From Fusobacterium necrogenes (GTDB lineage: Bacteria; Fusobacteriota; Fusobacteriia; Fusobacteriales; Fusobacteriaceae), in contig NZ_UGGU01000003.1 of NCBI RefSeq assembly GCF_900450765.1, forward strand, positions 682,001 to 746,000: a stretch of 64,000 nt of DNA, given 5' to 3'. Numbering within the stretch: position 1 is the first letter of the stretch; each line of letters begins with the position of its first letter. Below the pieces are notes generated by a model, which saw only the letters and a program-made list of their open reading frames with translations, was not told the origin of the DNA and did not search any database. Shown piece after piece: positions 43,016-52,484 of the stretch. The position numbers and the translations under genes are program-made.

Positions 43016-45610
43016 ATGAAAAACTATTTTTCAAAATCGAAAGAGGAAGTTTTACAAGAGTTTCAAACAACGAAAAATGGACTAAATAGTCAAGAGGTGG
43101 AGGAAAGAGTTAAAAAGTATGGTAAAAATCAATTAAATGAAGAGGAAAAAGTAAGCACACTAGCTGTTTTCTTATCACAATTTAAGGATTTTTTAGTAAT
43201 TATCTTGATAATTGCTTCGATTATTTCTGCTATATCTGGAAATATAGAAAGTACAATCGTTATCCTTGTGGTAATAATAATCAATGCTATACTTGGAACT
43301 GTTCAACATATTAAGGCTGAGGAGTCAATAAATAGTTTGAAATCACTTTCATCTCCAAAAACAAAAGTCTTAAGAAATGGAGAAAAAGTTGAATTATCAT
43401 CAGAAGAGGTTGTTCCTGGGGATATTGTTTTTATAGAAGCTGGGGATTTAGTTCCTGCTGACGGTAGAGTTTTAGATAGTTTTTCGTTACTTGTAAATGA
43501 AAGTTCTCTTACTGGAGAATCTGAGGGTGTAGAGAAGAAAAGCGATGTAATAGAAGCTGATGAATTAGCATTGGGAGATCAAAAAAATATGGTTTTTTCT
43601 GGAAGCTTAGTGAGTTATGGTAGAGGAGTAATATTAGTTACTGCTACTGGTATGAATACTGAGCTTGGAAAAATTGCTAAACTATTGGAAGCAACAAAAG
43701 AAAAAACTACTCCGTTACAAGTTTCACTAGATAATTTTGGAAAGAAATTATCATTGGGAATAATCATACTATGTGGAATTATTTTTGCTATAAATCTATT
43801 ACATGGAGTTAAGATTTTAGACTCTTTGATGTTTGCAGTGGCTTTAGCTGTAGCTGCTATACCTGAGGCACTTAGTTCAATAGTTACTATTGTACTAGCA
43901 ATAGGAACACAAAAACTTTCTAAAGAAAATGCTATTATTAAAAATTTAAAATCAGTAGAAGCCTTAGGTTGTGTAGGAGTAATATGTTCAGATAAGACAG
44001 GAACACTTACACAAAATAAGATGACTGTAAAAAAAGTATATGTAAGTGGTAGAGTTGTTGAGGATACTGGTTTAGATGATACAAGGCTAGCTGAAGATAT
44101 AGTATTAAAAGAATCGGTATTATGTAATGATGCAACTACTGAGGTAGGAGATCCTACTGAGATAGCTCTAATAAATCTAGCAAAAAAATATAGTGTAGAT
44201 TATAAAGAGTTAAAAGAGAAATATCCACGTATATCTGAAATACCATTTGACTCAGATAGAAAACTTATGAGTACGGTACATGAGATAGATGGAAAGATAA
44301 CAATGTTTACAAAAGGAGCCTTAGATTCATTACTACCTAAATTAAAATCTATAATTCATGGAAATGAAATAAGAGCTATAACTTCTGAGGATATAAAAGA
44401 GATTGAAAATATTAATACTATGTTTGCTGAGACAGGACTTAGAGTCTTAACTTATGCATACAAGGGCTTAGAGTGTGAGAAAGATATATGTTATGAGGAT
44501 GAAAATGGCTATATTTTTGTAGGTTTAGTAGGAATGATAGATCCACCTAGATTAGAGTCAAAAGAAGCTGTAGAAAAATGTATAATGGCAGGAATTAAGC
44601 CTGTAATGATAACAGGAGACCATAAAGTTACTGCTAAAACAATAGCAAAAGAGATTGGGATATATCAAGATGGAGATAATGTATTAGAGGGAGTAGAATT
44701 AGAAAAAATGAGTGATGAGGAGCTAAAAGAAAAAGTAGCTCATACATCTGTATATGCAAGAGTTTCACCAGAGCATAAAATAAGAATAGTTACAGCATGG
44801 CAATCATTAGGAAAAATTTGTGCTATGACTGGAGATGGAGTAAATGATGCTCCCGCATTAAAAAGAGCAGATATTGGAATAGCTATGGGAATAACAGGAA
44901 CAGAAGTTTCTAAAGATGCAGCTTCTATGATACTTGCTGATGATAATTTTTCTACAATTGTTAAGGCTGTTACAACAGGAAGAAATATCTATGCTAATAT
45001 TAAAAACTCTATAAGATTCTTACTTTCTGGAAATACTGCTGCTATATTAGCTGTAATCTATTCATCATTTGCAGGGTTACCAGTAATATTTGCACCAGTA
45101 CATCTATTATTCATAAATCTACTTACAGATAGTTTACCAGCTATTGCTATTGGAATGGAACCATCGCATGGAGAGGTTTTGAAAGAAAAACCAAGAGATC
45201 CTAAGGAACCAATTCTTACTAAAACTCTTTCTAGTAGAATAATTATTGAAGGAGTGCTTATAGCTATATTTGTTATGATAGGATTTTATTTTGGATATGG
45301 AGAGATAAAAGATGCTTTCAAAGGTAGTACAATGGCTTTTGCTGTCTTATGTTTAGCGAGACTTTTTCATGGATTTAACTGTAGAGCTAATAGTTCAATA
45401 ATAGGGCTAGGATTTATGAGTAATCCATTTTCGGTTTTAGCATTCTTTATAGGATTTGTATTACTAAATGGAGTTTTACTAATACCAGCTATACATAAAG
45501 TATTTGAAGTTGCTCCTTTAGAATTAAATGATATATTAATTATATATGGATTAGCGTTGATTCCAACTATTATTATACAGATATCTAAATATTTTAAATA
45601 TAAAAGATAA
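43016..45610 (+). CDS. Cation-transporting P-type ATPase (P2, Ca2+/Mn2+ type)
   Basis: An 864-residue ion pump. N-terminal cation ATPase domain, about ten membrane segments, phosphorylation site SDKTGTLTQNK, actuator SSLTGESEGV, and hinge TGDGVNDAPALKRADIG are present. The M4 ion-site motif reads IPEALSSIVT, whereas SERCA-like Ca2+ pumps usually have PEGLP. Similar PEAL pumps controlled by yybP-ykoY riboswitches in lactic-acid bacteria and streptococci export Mn2+, so Mn2+ efflux is the best inference. AGGAGG precedes the ATG. It is monocistronic unless transcripts cross the hairpin at 45663. Confidence 0.93.
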   Translation: MKNYFSKSKEEVLQEFQTTKNGLNSQEVEERVKKYGKNQLNEEEKVSTLAVFLSQFKDFLVIILIIASIISAISGNIESTIVILVVIIINAILGTVQHIKAEESINSLKSLSSPKTKVLRNGEKVELSSEEVVPGDIVFIEAGDLVPADGRVLDSFSLLVNESSLTGESEGVEKKSDVIEADELALGDQKNMVFSGSLVSYGRGVILVTATGMNTELGKIAKLLEATKEKTTPLQVSLDNFGKKLSLGIIILCGIIFAINLLHGVKILDSLMFAVALAVAAIPEALSSIVTIVLAIGTQKLSKENAIIKNLKSVEALGCVGVICSDKTGTLTQNKMTVKKVYVSGRVVEDTGLDDTRLAEDIVLKESVLCNDATTEVGDPTEIALINLAKKYSVDYKELKEKYPRISEIPFDSDRKLMSTVHEIDGKITMFTKGALDSLLPKLKSIIHGNEIRAITSEDIKEIENINTMFAETGLRVLTYAYKGLECEKDICYEDENGYIFVGLVGMIDPPRLESKEAVEKCIMAGIKPVMITGDHKVTAKTIAKEIGIYQDGDNVLEGVELEKMSDEELKEKVAHTSVYARVSPEHKIRIVTAWQSLGKICAMTGDGVNDAPALKRADIGIAMGITGTEVSKDAASMILADDNFSTIVKAVTTGRNIYANIKNSIRFLLSGNTAAILAVIYSSFAGLPVIFAPVHLLFINLLTDSLPAIAIGMEPSHGEVLKEKPRDPKEPILTKTLSSRIIIEGVLIAIFVMIGFYFGYGEIKDAFKGSTMAFAVLCLARLFHGFNCRANSSIIGLGFMSNPFSVLAFFIGFVLLNGVLLIPAIHKVFEVAPLELNDILIIYGLALIPTIIIQISKYFKYKR

Positions 45611-45615
45611 AATAG

Positions 45616-45644
45616 TTGAAATCATACCAAAAGTATGTTAGAAT
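45616..45644 (+). promoter_or_regulatory. Predicted promoter ahead of the ParA-like gene
   Basis: TTGAAA (45616-45621), a 17-bp spacer and TAGAAT (45639-45644); start near 45651, only about 12 nt upstream of a strong hairpin. Confidence 0.55.
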
Positions 45645-45662
45645 GTCTATAGTAATATCAAG

Positions 45663-45692
45663 CTAAGTCGCATGCATGCGACTTAGTTTTTT
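45663..45692 (+). terminator. GC-rich perfect palindrome with T tract
   Basis: CTAAGTCGCATG (45663-45674) is followed directly by its exact complement CATGCGACTTAG (45675-45686), then TTTTTT. It is formally a terminator for the ATPase gene. However, it lies downstream of the promoter at 45616-45644, so it could also attenuate the ParA-like gene or act as a protein-binding palindrome. Confidence 0.75.
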
Positions 45693-45707
45693 ATAAAGGA
45701 GTTATAG

Positions 45708-46799
45708 ATGAAAAAGAAGATAGGACTATTTTATAAAAAAAATGGAAGTTTTAATAATGCAGTACTTACAATAGATAAAAGTATAACAGAAGCATTGAAT
45801 GTAAGTAAGGATGAAAATGAGATAGTTTTCTCTATGAAAGATGGAGTCATCACCTTAACTAAGGGCAGGTGTAAAGAGGAAGTAGAAGAAAAAAATATAC
45901 ATGGAGATTTAATTGAGTATAGAAAAAATGTAAATATAAATTTTAGTAAAGTGTACAAAGATAAGGATTACTATGTAGCAAAACTTAATATTCCTTTTGG
46001 TGTAGTGGATACATTAAAAATTACAAAAGATAGTAATGATGTCAACATAACACTAGAAGATGGAGCTGTTATTATCGATAGAAAAGAAAGAATAGGGAAG
46101 GTATACACCCTAAAGGTAAATAAAGGAGGAATAGGTAAAACTTTTCTTACAGTACAACTAGCTCATGGGCTTACAATGAAAGGAAGTAAAGTAATAATTT
46201 TAACTACAGATTCTCAAAATAATATAATAGATTTTACAATTCCAGAAGAAAAACAAGAAAGTATAGAGTTAAAGAAGGGACTTAGAAGTTGGGTTATGAC
46301 TGGAAAAGGAGATAAGCTTAACCTTAGAAAAAATCTAGACTTTATTCCACTAGAGAGTTCAGTTTTTACAGAGAGATTTCTAGAGAAGTTACCAATTTTT
46401 ATAGATCATCTAAAAAAAGAGTATGATTATATTTTGATAGATAGTATTCCTACTATGAAGATAGATACAGAGTTTGTAAGGTGTTCTGATAAGATTATAA
46501 TTCCAGCTTTTTGTGATATACCGACATTAAAAGGGGTAATAAATGTAATAGAAGAGGCAGGAATAGAGAAGATACATGCTATACTAGTAAATCTATATAG
46601 AGCTACTATTACTCAAAAGGATATTTTGGAAAAGTTAAATTCTATGTTAAAAGAAACAGATATATTATTTCCAGAGCCAATCAAAGAGACATCACTAATA
46701 GAAAGTCTTGTAAAAAAAGGAAAGACCATATGGGAGAGTAAGGCAAAATCTATAGAGGAAGCACAGAATAGTTTGTTAGATATAATAATGGAGATGTAG
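45708..46799 (+). CDS. ParA-family ATPase fused to two AbrB-like N-terminal repeats
   Basis: A 363-residue protein. Residues about 131-363 are a ParA/MinD-type ATPase: the deviant Walker A K139-GGIGK-T145 includes the signature lysine, followed by a Walker B-like DYILIDSIPT and PAFCDIPTLKG. Before it lie two similar beta-rich repeats (about 12-53 and 85-126, each ending in xxGxxIxxxK/R). These resemble SpoVT/AbrB swapped-hairpin units and could give DNA binding. Plasmid ParA proteins may carry N-terminal HTH domains, but AbrB-like ones are unusual. AAAGGAG precedes the ATG. The partner gene follows after 13 bp. Confidence 0.75.
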   Translation: MKKKIGLFYKKNGSFNNAVLTIDKSITEALNVSKDENEIVFSMKDGVITLTKGRCKEEVEEKNIHGDLIEYRKNVNINFSKVYKDKDYYVAKLNIPFGVVDTLKITKDSNDVNITLEDGAVIIDRKERIGKVYTLKVNKGGIGKTFLTVQLAHGLTMKGSKVIILTTDSQNNIIDFTIPEEKQESIELKKGLRSWVMTGKGDKLNLRKNLDFIPLESSVFTERFLEKLPIFIDHLKKEYDYILIDSIPTMKIDTEFVRCSDKIIIPAFCDIPTLKGVINVIEEAGIEKIHAILVNLYRATITQKDILEKLNSMLKETDILFPEPIKETSLIESLVKKGKTIWESKAKSIEEAQNSLLDIIMEM

Positions 46800-46812
46800 A
46801 GCAGGAGGGAAA

Positions 46813-47523
46813 ATGAGTACAGCAGAGGAAAGATTCCAAGCTATGATGGCAAAAAGAAAAAAAGCAAAGGAAACAGAGCAAAAAGTAGAAAAACCTATTG
46901 TGGTAAATGAAAAGAACAGTAAAAAAGATATTAAAGAGATTTTTTTGATAGAAGATTCAGTATTTGGAGATTTAACTACTGATATAGATCTGATTGAATA
47001 TTTGAAAAATAAGTCTTTAGAGATGTTAAAAATACAGGGAAATAATATAATTATGTTGGGAAAAAATCTTACAGAGGTCTTTGATGAGTTGGGGAGAAAA
47101 GGAAGCCCAGAGGGACTATATATAAAGTATTTAGAATTTAATGGTTATAAAAAAGATACAGCTCTAAGACTTAGAAAAAGATATGAACTTTTTAAAAAAG
47201 CAAAATCTGAAGTAGTAAAACAAATAATATCAATACTACCTGTAAGAAGTATTGAGCAACTTTATAAAGAACAAAATGAGATCATTCCAGAATTAGAAAA
47301 AAATAGTGAAAATTTAACATATAAAAAAATGATGGATATGTTAAAGAAAAATTCTGAAACTATAGAGATAAAAAATAAAAAAGAAGTTGAAATATCTGGC
47401 TATGATGTGGATAGAATAGATAATCTATATAAAAAAATTAATAGAAGTTATGGCGAGCTAGATGAGAAAAGAAAAGAGAAATTAGATAAACTTTTGTTTG
47501 AAATAGAAAAATTATTGGGATAA
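46813..47523 (+). CDS. DUF3102-like partner protein of the ParA homologue
   Basis: A 236-residue soluble, highly charged protein. Residues about 55-135 (EMLKIQGNNIIMLGKNLTEVFDE...YIKYLEFNGYKKDTALRLRKRYELFKK) resemble DUF3102, a helical domain common in plasmid and phage proteins and thought to bind DNA. The basic N-terminal 35 residues could be the arm that stimulates a ParA ATPase, as ParB N-termini do, and the C-terminus is a coiled coil. By position it is the likely ParB-equivalent. The family call is moderate; the function is inferred. AGGAGGG precedes the ATG. Confidence 0.55.
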   Translation: MSTAEERFQAMMAKRKKAKETEQKVEKPIVVNEKNSKKDIKEIFLIEDSVFGDLTTDIDLIEYLKNKSLEMLKIQGNNIIMLGKNLTEVFDELGRKGSPEGLYIKYLEFNGYKKDTALRLRKRYELFKKAKSEVVKQIISILPVRSIEQLYKEQNEIIPELEKNSENLTYKKMMDMLKKNSETIEIKNKKEVEISGYDVDRIDNLYKKINRSYGELDEKRKEKLDKLLFEIEKLLG

Positions 47524-47575
47524 AGATAGAGATTAAAAGATGTTATAAAAAATTACTTAAAAAAGGGGTGTACTT

Positions 47576-49858
47576 ATGTATAAAATTTTAAAAAAGAGAT
47601 GGTTAACTAAAGAGATTTGTTATATGGATATTGAAGCAAAAGATCTTGCAAATGCTGCAAAGCCAGGTCAGTTCTTAATCGTAAAGGTCAATGAAAAGGG
47701 AGAGAGAATTCCATTAACCATATGTGATTATGATAAAAAAAGAGGAAGTGTAACTATTGTCTTTCAAGTAGTAGGAGAAGGAACAAAGGAAATGGGAAAC
47801 TACAATGAAGGAGAATATTTTCAAGATGTAGTAGGGCCACTAGGACAACCAAGTGAATTTTTACATATACCATTAACGGAATTGAAAAATAAGAGATATC
47901 TATTTGTAGCTGGAGGAGTAGGAACAGCACCAGTATATCCACAGGTAAAATGGTTCAAAGAAAATGGAGTTGCAGTTGATGTAATAATAGGAGCAAGAAG
48001 TAAAGATATTTTAATATTAGAAGAAGAGATGAAAAAAGTAGCTAGCAATGTATATATCTGCACTGATGATGGAAGTTATGGAATGCATGGAAGAGTACCT
48101 GATATGATAGATAAATTAATAAAAGAAGATGGGAAAAAGTATGATCATGCTGTTGTAATAGGACCTATGATAATGATGAAGTTTGCTTCTATGAAGTGTA
48201 GGGAGTATAATTTACCCAATACAGTTAGCTTAAATCCTCTTATGGTAGATGGAACAGGAATGTGTGGAGCTTGTAGAGTCACTATAGATGGAAAAGTAAA
48301 ATTTGCCTGTGTAGATGGACCAGAATTTGATGGGGATAAAGTAGATTATGATGAGGCAATGAGAAGACAGATGATGTATAAAACATCTGAAGGAAGAAAT
48401 ATTCTTGAGATAGAAGATGGAGATACACATCATAATGACTCATGTCCTACTCATACTAATTTGTCTGAAGTAAAAGGTAGAGTACCTGCAAGAGAGCAAG
48501 ATCCAAATGTAAGAAATAAAAATTTTAAAGAAGTCTGTTATGGTTATACTCTTGAAGAGGCACAAAAAGAAGCTGAAAGATGTTTGAATTGTAAAAATCC
48601 TCTATGTGTAAAAGGCTGCCCTGTTTCAATAAATATTCCAGCCTTTATTCAAGAAATAAAAAAAGGTGATATTGAAGCAGCAAGTAAAGTAATTTCAAAA
48701 TATTCTACACTGCCAGCTATATGTGGAAGAGTTTGCCCTCAAGAAACTCAGTGTGAAGGAAAGTGTATTGTAGGAATAAAAGGAGAACCTGTATCTATTG
48801 GAAAATTAGAGAGATTTGTTGGAGATTGGGCTATTCAAAATAATGCTAAAGTTGAGATAGAAGAAAAAAAAGATGAAAAAGTAGCTATAATTGGTGGAGG
48901 ACCTGCTGGTCTTACGGCTGCTGGTGATTTAGCAAAACTTGGATACAATGTAACTATTTATGAAGCATTACATAAACTTGGAGGTGTACTTAGCTATGGA
49001 ATACCAGAGTTTAGACTTCCAAAAGAGGAGATAGTAGATAAAGAGATAGAAAAATTATATACTTTAGGAGTAAAAGTACATACTGATTCATTTGTTGGAA
49101 GAACTTTTACTGTAGATGATCTATTAGATAAGGAGGGGTATTCAGCAGTATTTATAGGAAGTGGAGCAGGACTTCCAAGATTTATGAATATACCAGGAGA
49201 AAATTATAATGGAGTAATCTCAGCCAATGAATTTTTGACAAGAGTAAATTTAATGAAAGCTAATAGAAAAGATTATGCTACTCCAATAAAAATTGGGAAG
49301 AGAGTTTTTATAATAGGTGGAGGAAATGTAGCCATGGATGCAGCTAGAACTGCAAAAAGATTAGGGGCAGATGTAACAGTATTATATAGAAGAGGAGAAG
49401 CAGAATTACCAGCAAGACGTGAAGAAATTCATCATGCTAAGGAAGAAGGAATAAAGTTTCAATTTTTAGTAAATCCAGTGGAGATAATTGGAGATGAAAA
49501 AGGTTGGGTAAAAGAGATCAAATGTGTAAGAATGAAGTTGGGAGAACCTGATGAAAGTGGAAGAGCAAAATTTTCTGTGATAGATGGAAGTGAGTTTATA
49601 TTGGAGGGAGAAACTGTAATCATGTCACTTGGAACCTCTCCTAATCCATTGATAGCTGATACTACAGAGAATTTAAGTATTAGTAAATGGAAGGGAATAG
49701 AAGCAGATGAAAATGGAAAAACTTCAAGAGAGGGAATTTTTGCTGGTGGAGATGCTGTAACTGGAGCGGCTACTGTGATACTTGCTATGGAAGCTGGGAA
49801 AAAAGCAGCAGCTGAGATAGATAGATATCTTAGAGGAAAGAAAGCAGAACAAAAATAA
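47576..49858 (+). CDS. nfnAB: Fused NfnAB: NADH-dependent reduced ferredoxin:NADP+ oxidoreductase
   Basis: A 760-residue fusion. Residues about 1-280 are the ferredoxin-NADP reductase-like subunit (FAD and NAD domains, and a 2Fe-2S site DGTGMCGACRVTIDGKVKFACVD). Residues about 295-760 are a GltD-like subunit: 4Fe-4S ligands in CLNCKNPLCVKGCPVSI and CGRVCPQETQCEGKC, a first GxGxxG in IIGGGPAGLTAAGDLAKLG and a second in IIGGGNVAMDAARTAK. Separate NfnA and NfnB carry out electron bifurcation between NADPH, NAD+ and ferredoxin; the fusion probably does the same. Glutamate synthase activity is unlikely without a large subunit. Confidence 0.88.
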   Translation: MYKILKKRWLTKEICYMDIEAKDLANAAKPGQFLIVKVNEKGERIPLTICDYDKKRGSVTIVFQVVGEGTKEMGNYNEGEYFQDVVGPLGQPSEFLHIPLTELKNKRYLFVAGGVGTAPVYPQVKWFKENGVAVDVIIGARSKDILILEEEMKKVASNVYICTDDGSYGMHGRVPDMIDKLIKEDGKKYDHAVVIGPMIMMKFASMKCREYNLPNTVSLNPLMVDGTGMCGACRVTIDGKVKFACVDGPEFDGDKVDYDEAMRRQMMYKTSEGRNILEIEDGDTHHNDSCPTHTNLSEVKGRVPAREQDPNVRNKNFKEVCYGYTLEEAQKEAERCLNCKNPLCVKGCPVSINIPAFIQEIKKGDIEAASKVISKYSTLPAICGRVCPQETQCEGKCIVGIKGEPVSIGKLERFVGDWAIQNNAKVEIEEKKDEKVAIIGGGPAGLTAAGDLAKLGYNVTIYEALHKLGGVLSYGIPEFRLPKEEIVDKEIEKLYTLGVKVHTDSFVGRTFTVDDLLDKEGYSAVFIGSGAGLPRFMNIPGENYNGVISANEFLTRVNLMKANRKDYATPIKIGKRVFIIGGGNVAMDAARTAKRLGADVTVLYRRGEAELPARREEIHHAKEEGIKFQFLVNPVEIIGDEKGWVKEIKCVRMKLGEPDESGRAKFSVIDGSEFILEGETVIMSLGTSPNPLIADTTENLSISKWKGIEADENGKTSREGIFAGGDAVTGAATVILAMEAGKKAAAEIDRYLRGKKAEQK

Positions 49859-49867
49859 AAAATTATA

Positions 49868-49896
49868 TTGACAAAATAAAATTGTAAGTATATAAT
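49868..49896 (+). promoter_or_regulatory. Consensus promoter of the thiamine operon
   Basis: TTGACA (49868-49873), a 17-bp spacer and TATAAT (49891-49896): perfect consensus, 30 bp upstream of the TPP riboswitch. Confidence 0.85.
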
Positions 49897-49926
49897 CTCT
49901 GTAAAGATAAAAAAATTGAATAATTA

Positions 49927-50010
49927 ATTGCTAGGGGAGCCAGTAGGCTGAGAAAGAGGAATCTTGACCCTTAGAACCTGATATGGATAATACCAGCGTA
50001 GGGAAGCAAT
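49927..50010 (+). promoter_or_regulatory. TPP riboswitch (THI element)
   Basis: P1 ends ATTGCT / AGCAAT; conserved GGGGAGCC, GGCTGAGAAA, GACCCTTAGAACCTGA and GGATAATACCAGCGTAGGGAAGCA segments match the TPP aptamer throughout. It binds thiamine pyrophosphate and represses the genes behind it. Confidence 0.97.
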
Positions 50011-50046
50011 ATGTTTTACTAGATTTTTATTAATCGGTATAATTAT

Positions 50047-50077
50047 AGCTCTGTACATTGGTACAGAGCTTTTTTTA
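50047..50077 (+). terminator. Riboswitch terminator before thiC
   Basis: AGCTCTGTAC (50047-50056) / GTACAGAGCT (50061-50070) with loop ATTG, followed by seven T. The likely expression platform of the TPP riboswitch. Confidence 0.92.
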
Positions 50078-50110
50078 TTAGAAAATTAGAAAAAGATTTT
50101 AGGAGGAAAT

Positions 50111-51388
50111 ATGTATTCAACACAGATGGAAGCAGCAAAAAAAGGAATATTTACTAAGGAAATGGAAATAGTAGCTAGAGATGAGCAGATGAGCAAAGAA
50201 GAGCTTATGGAAAAAATAGCTAAAGGAAGCATAGTAATCCCTGCAAATAAAAATCATAAGAATATATATCCAAGAGCAATTGGTGAAGGGACAAGAACAA
50301 AAGTAAATGTAAATTTAGGTGTATCAGAAGATTGTTGTGACTACTGTAAGGAGATGGTAAAGGTAGAAAAAGCTATTGAGTATGGAGCAGATGCGATAAT
50401 GGATTTGAGTACTTTTGGAGATACACGAAAATTTAGAAAAGAGTTAGTAGAAAAATCAACAGTTATGTTAGGAACTGTTCCTATGTATGATGCAGTAGCA
50501 AAATTAGGAAAAAATATAAAAGATATGAGTGTAGAAGATCTATTTAGGGTAGTAGAGATGCATTGTGAAGATGGAATAGATTTCTTAACTATACATGCAG
50601 GACTAAATAGAACTTGTGTAGATAGATTAAAAAATAATAAAAGACTTACAAAAATAGTAAGTAGAGGAGGATCTATTCTTTTTCAATGGATGGTACTCAA
50701 TGATAAAGAAAATCCTTTTTATGAGCATTATGATAGATTGCTTGAGATTTGTAGAAAATATGATGTGACACTAAGTTTAGGAGATGGATTAAGACCAGGA
50801 AGTATAGCTGATTCAACAGATGCTCCACAAATTCAAGAATTAATAATACTAGGAGAGCTTACAAAAAGAGCTTGGGAAAAAGATGTACAAGTTATGATAG
50901 AGGGACCTGGACATGTTCCTATGCATGAGATAGTAACAAATATGCAAATAGAAAAAAAACTTTGTCATAATGCACCATTTTATGTCCTTGGACCATTAGT
51001 AACAGATATTGCACCTGGGTATGATCATATAACTTCAGCTATTGGTGGAGCAATTGCAGCAGCTAGTGGAGCAGACTTTTTATGCTATGTAACTCCAGCT
51101 GAGCATTTAAGACTCCCTACTTTGGAAGATATGAAGGAGGGAATTATGGCTTCAAGAATAGCTGGGCATGCTGCAGATATAGCTAAGGGAATAAAAGGTG
51201 CTAGAGATTGGGATAATAGAATGAGTAAATATAGAGGAGAGTTAAATTGGAATGGAATGTTTGAAGAGTGTTTAGACCCTGAAAAAGCAAAAGAGTATAG
51301 AAAATCTTCAAAACCTATTGAAGAGGAAGTTTGTACAATGTGTGGAGATTTATGTCCTATGAAAAGATGTAATGAACTTTTAGATTAA
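50111..51388 (+). CDS. thiC: Phosphomethylpyrimidine synthase ThiC
   Basis: A radical SAM enzyme converting aminoimidazole ribotide to HMP phosphate, the pyrimidine half of thiamine. The 425 residues match the shorter ThiC of anaerobes. The C-terminal cluster motif [13 protein letters not shown] and the substrate-binding [12 protein letters not shown] and [14 protein letters not shown] segments are intact. AGGAGG precedes the ATG. First gene after the TPP riboswitch. Confidence 0.97.
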   Translation: MYSTQMEAAKKGIFTKEMEIVARDEQMSKEELMEKIAKGSIVIPANKNHKNIYPRAIGEGTRTKVNVNLGVSEDCCDYCKEMVKVEKAIEYGADAIMDLSTFGDTRKFRKELVEKSTVMLGTVPMYDAVAKLGKNIKDMSVEDLFRVVEMHCEDGIDFLTIHAGLNRTCVDRLKNNKRLTKIVSRGGSILFQWMVLNDKENPFYEHYDRLLEICRKYDVTLSLGDGLRPGSIADSTDAPQIQELIILGELTKRAWEKDVQVMIEGPGHVPMHEIVTNMQIEKKLCHNAPFYVLGPLVTDIAPGYDHITSAIGGAIAAASGADFLCYVTPAEHLRLPTLEDMKEGIMASRIAGHAADIAKGIKGARDWDNRMSKYRGELNWNGMFEECLDPEKAKEYRKSSKPIEEEVCTMCGDLCPMKRCNELLD

Positions 51389-51398
51389 GGTGAGTGAA

Positions 51399-51614
51399 GT
51401 GAATATTGTATTAAATGGAGAAAAATATGAAGTCTTCAAAGAAGATATCACTGTGGGGGAATTATTAGAGGAATTATCAGTAAAATGGAATATAGATTTA
51501 TCTGGAGCAGTTGTACTTGTGAATGATGAAATAGTCAAAAAAAATAAATGGGAAACAAAAAAAGTAGGCAAGGATTATCACCTAGAAGTTTTATCTTTCG
51601 TTTCTGGAGGGTAA
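51399..51614 (+). CDS. thiS: Sulfur carrier protein ThiS
   Basis: A ubiquitin-like sulfur carrier whose C-terminal Gly-Gly is thiocarboxylated for thiazole synthesis; here the protein ends SFVSGG, as required. The start chosen is GTG at 51399 (MNIVLNGEKYEV), with AAGGTGA at 51387-51393; a GTG three codons earlier is an alternative. About 71 residues, normal. It begins 10 bp after the thiC stop. Confidence 0.93.
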   Translation: MNIVLNGEKYEVFKEDITVGELLEELSVKWNIDLSGAVVLVNDEIVKKNKWETKKVGKDYHLEVLSFVSGG

Positions 51615-51709
51615 TTTTATAATTTGTAATATAGGACAAAAATATATGTAACTAGTTAAATTAAGTTGATTAGAAATTAAGAATTGTTCCAAAAGAATTG
51701 GAGGAAAAG

Positions 51710-52483
51710 ATGGAAAAATTTATTTTAAAAGGAAAAGAGTTTAGTAGTAGATTACTTACAGGAACAGGGAAATTTGCTGATAAAAATTTAGTAGCTCCTA
51801 TGTTAGAAGCTAGTGGTTCTCAAATTATAACAATGGCACTTAGAAGAATAAACTTCCAAAATCCAAAGGAGAATATTCTAAACTATATTCCAAAACATAT
51901 AACATTGTTACCTAATACTTCAGGGGCTAGAACAGCAGAGGAAGCTATAAAAATAGCAAGAATAGCTAGAGAAGCTGGATGTGGAGATTTTATAAAAATT
52001 GAGATAATAAATGATAGTAAATATCTTATGCCAGATAATAGTGAAACAATAAAAGCTACAAAAGTTTTAGCTGATGAGGGATTTATAGTACTACCATATA
52101 TTATGCCTGATTTAATAACAGCTAAAAGATTAGAAGATGCTGGAGCAGCAGCAGTTATGCCACTTGGTTCTCCTATTGGTTCAAATAGAGGGATACTTAC
52201 AAAACCATTTGTAGAGATGTTATTAGAAAATAATAGAGTACCTATCATAGTAGATGCTGGAATAGGGAAACCATCAGATGCAGCTATAGCTATGGAGATG
52301 GGGTGTGATGCTGTACTTGTAAATACAGCTATTGCCACAGCACAAGACCCAGTTAAAATGGGAAGAGCTTTTGCATTAGCAGTAGAAGCTGGAAGAGAAG
52401 CTTTCTTAGCTCAATTAGCAGAGGAACAAAAATATGCTAGTGCTTCATCACCACTTACAGGATTTTTGTTTAGAGGTGAGTAG
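51710..52483 (+). CDS. thiG: Thiazole synthase ThiG
   Basis: Forms the thiazole phosphate ring from deoxyxylulose-5-phosphate, dehydroglycine and ThiS thiocarboxylate. About 257 residues, a TIM barrel. [12 protein letters not shown], the [14 protein letters not shown] loop, [13 protein letters not shown] and [29 protein letters not shown] are family signatures. The start is the ATG at 51710, because TTGGAGG lies just upstream; a TTG at 51698 is in frame but contains that site. It ends 1 bp before the thiH ATG. Confidence 0.96.
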   Translation: MEKFILKGKEFSSRLLTGTGKFADKNLVAPMLEASGSQIITMALRRINFQNPKENILNYIPKHITLLPNTSGARTAEEAIKIARIAREAGCGDFIKIEIINDSKYLMPDNSETIKATKVLADEGFIVLPYIMPDLITAKRLEDAGAAAVMPLGSPIGSNRGILTKPFVEMLLENNRVPIIVDAGIGKPSDAAIAMEMGCDAVLVNTAIATAQDPVKMGRAFALAVEAGREAFLAQLAEEQKYASASSPLTGFLFRGE

Positions 52484-52484
52484 A

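Noticed and set aside
45663..45686. parS centromere site of the canonical ParB type
   Set aside because: The palindrome does not match the TGTTTCACGTGAAACA consensus and is followed by a T tract, so a terminator or attenuator is the safer call.
51883..52338. 151-codon minus-strand ORF inside thiG
   Set aside because: It lies wholly opposite the well-supported thiG gene and has no homology that I recognise.
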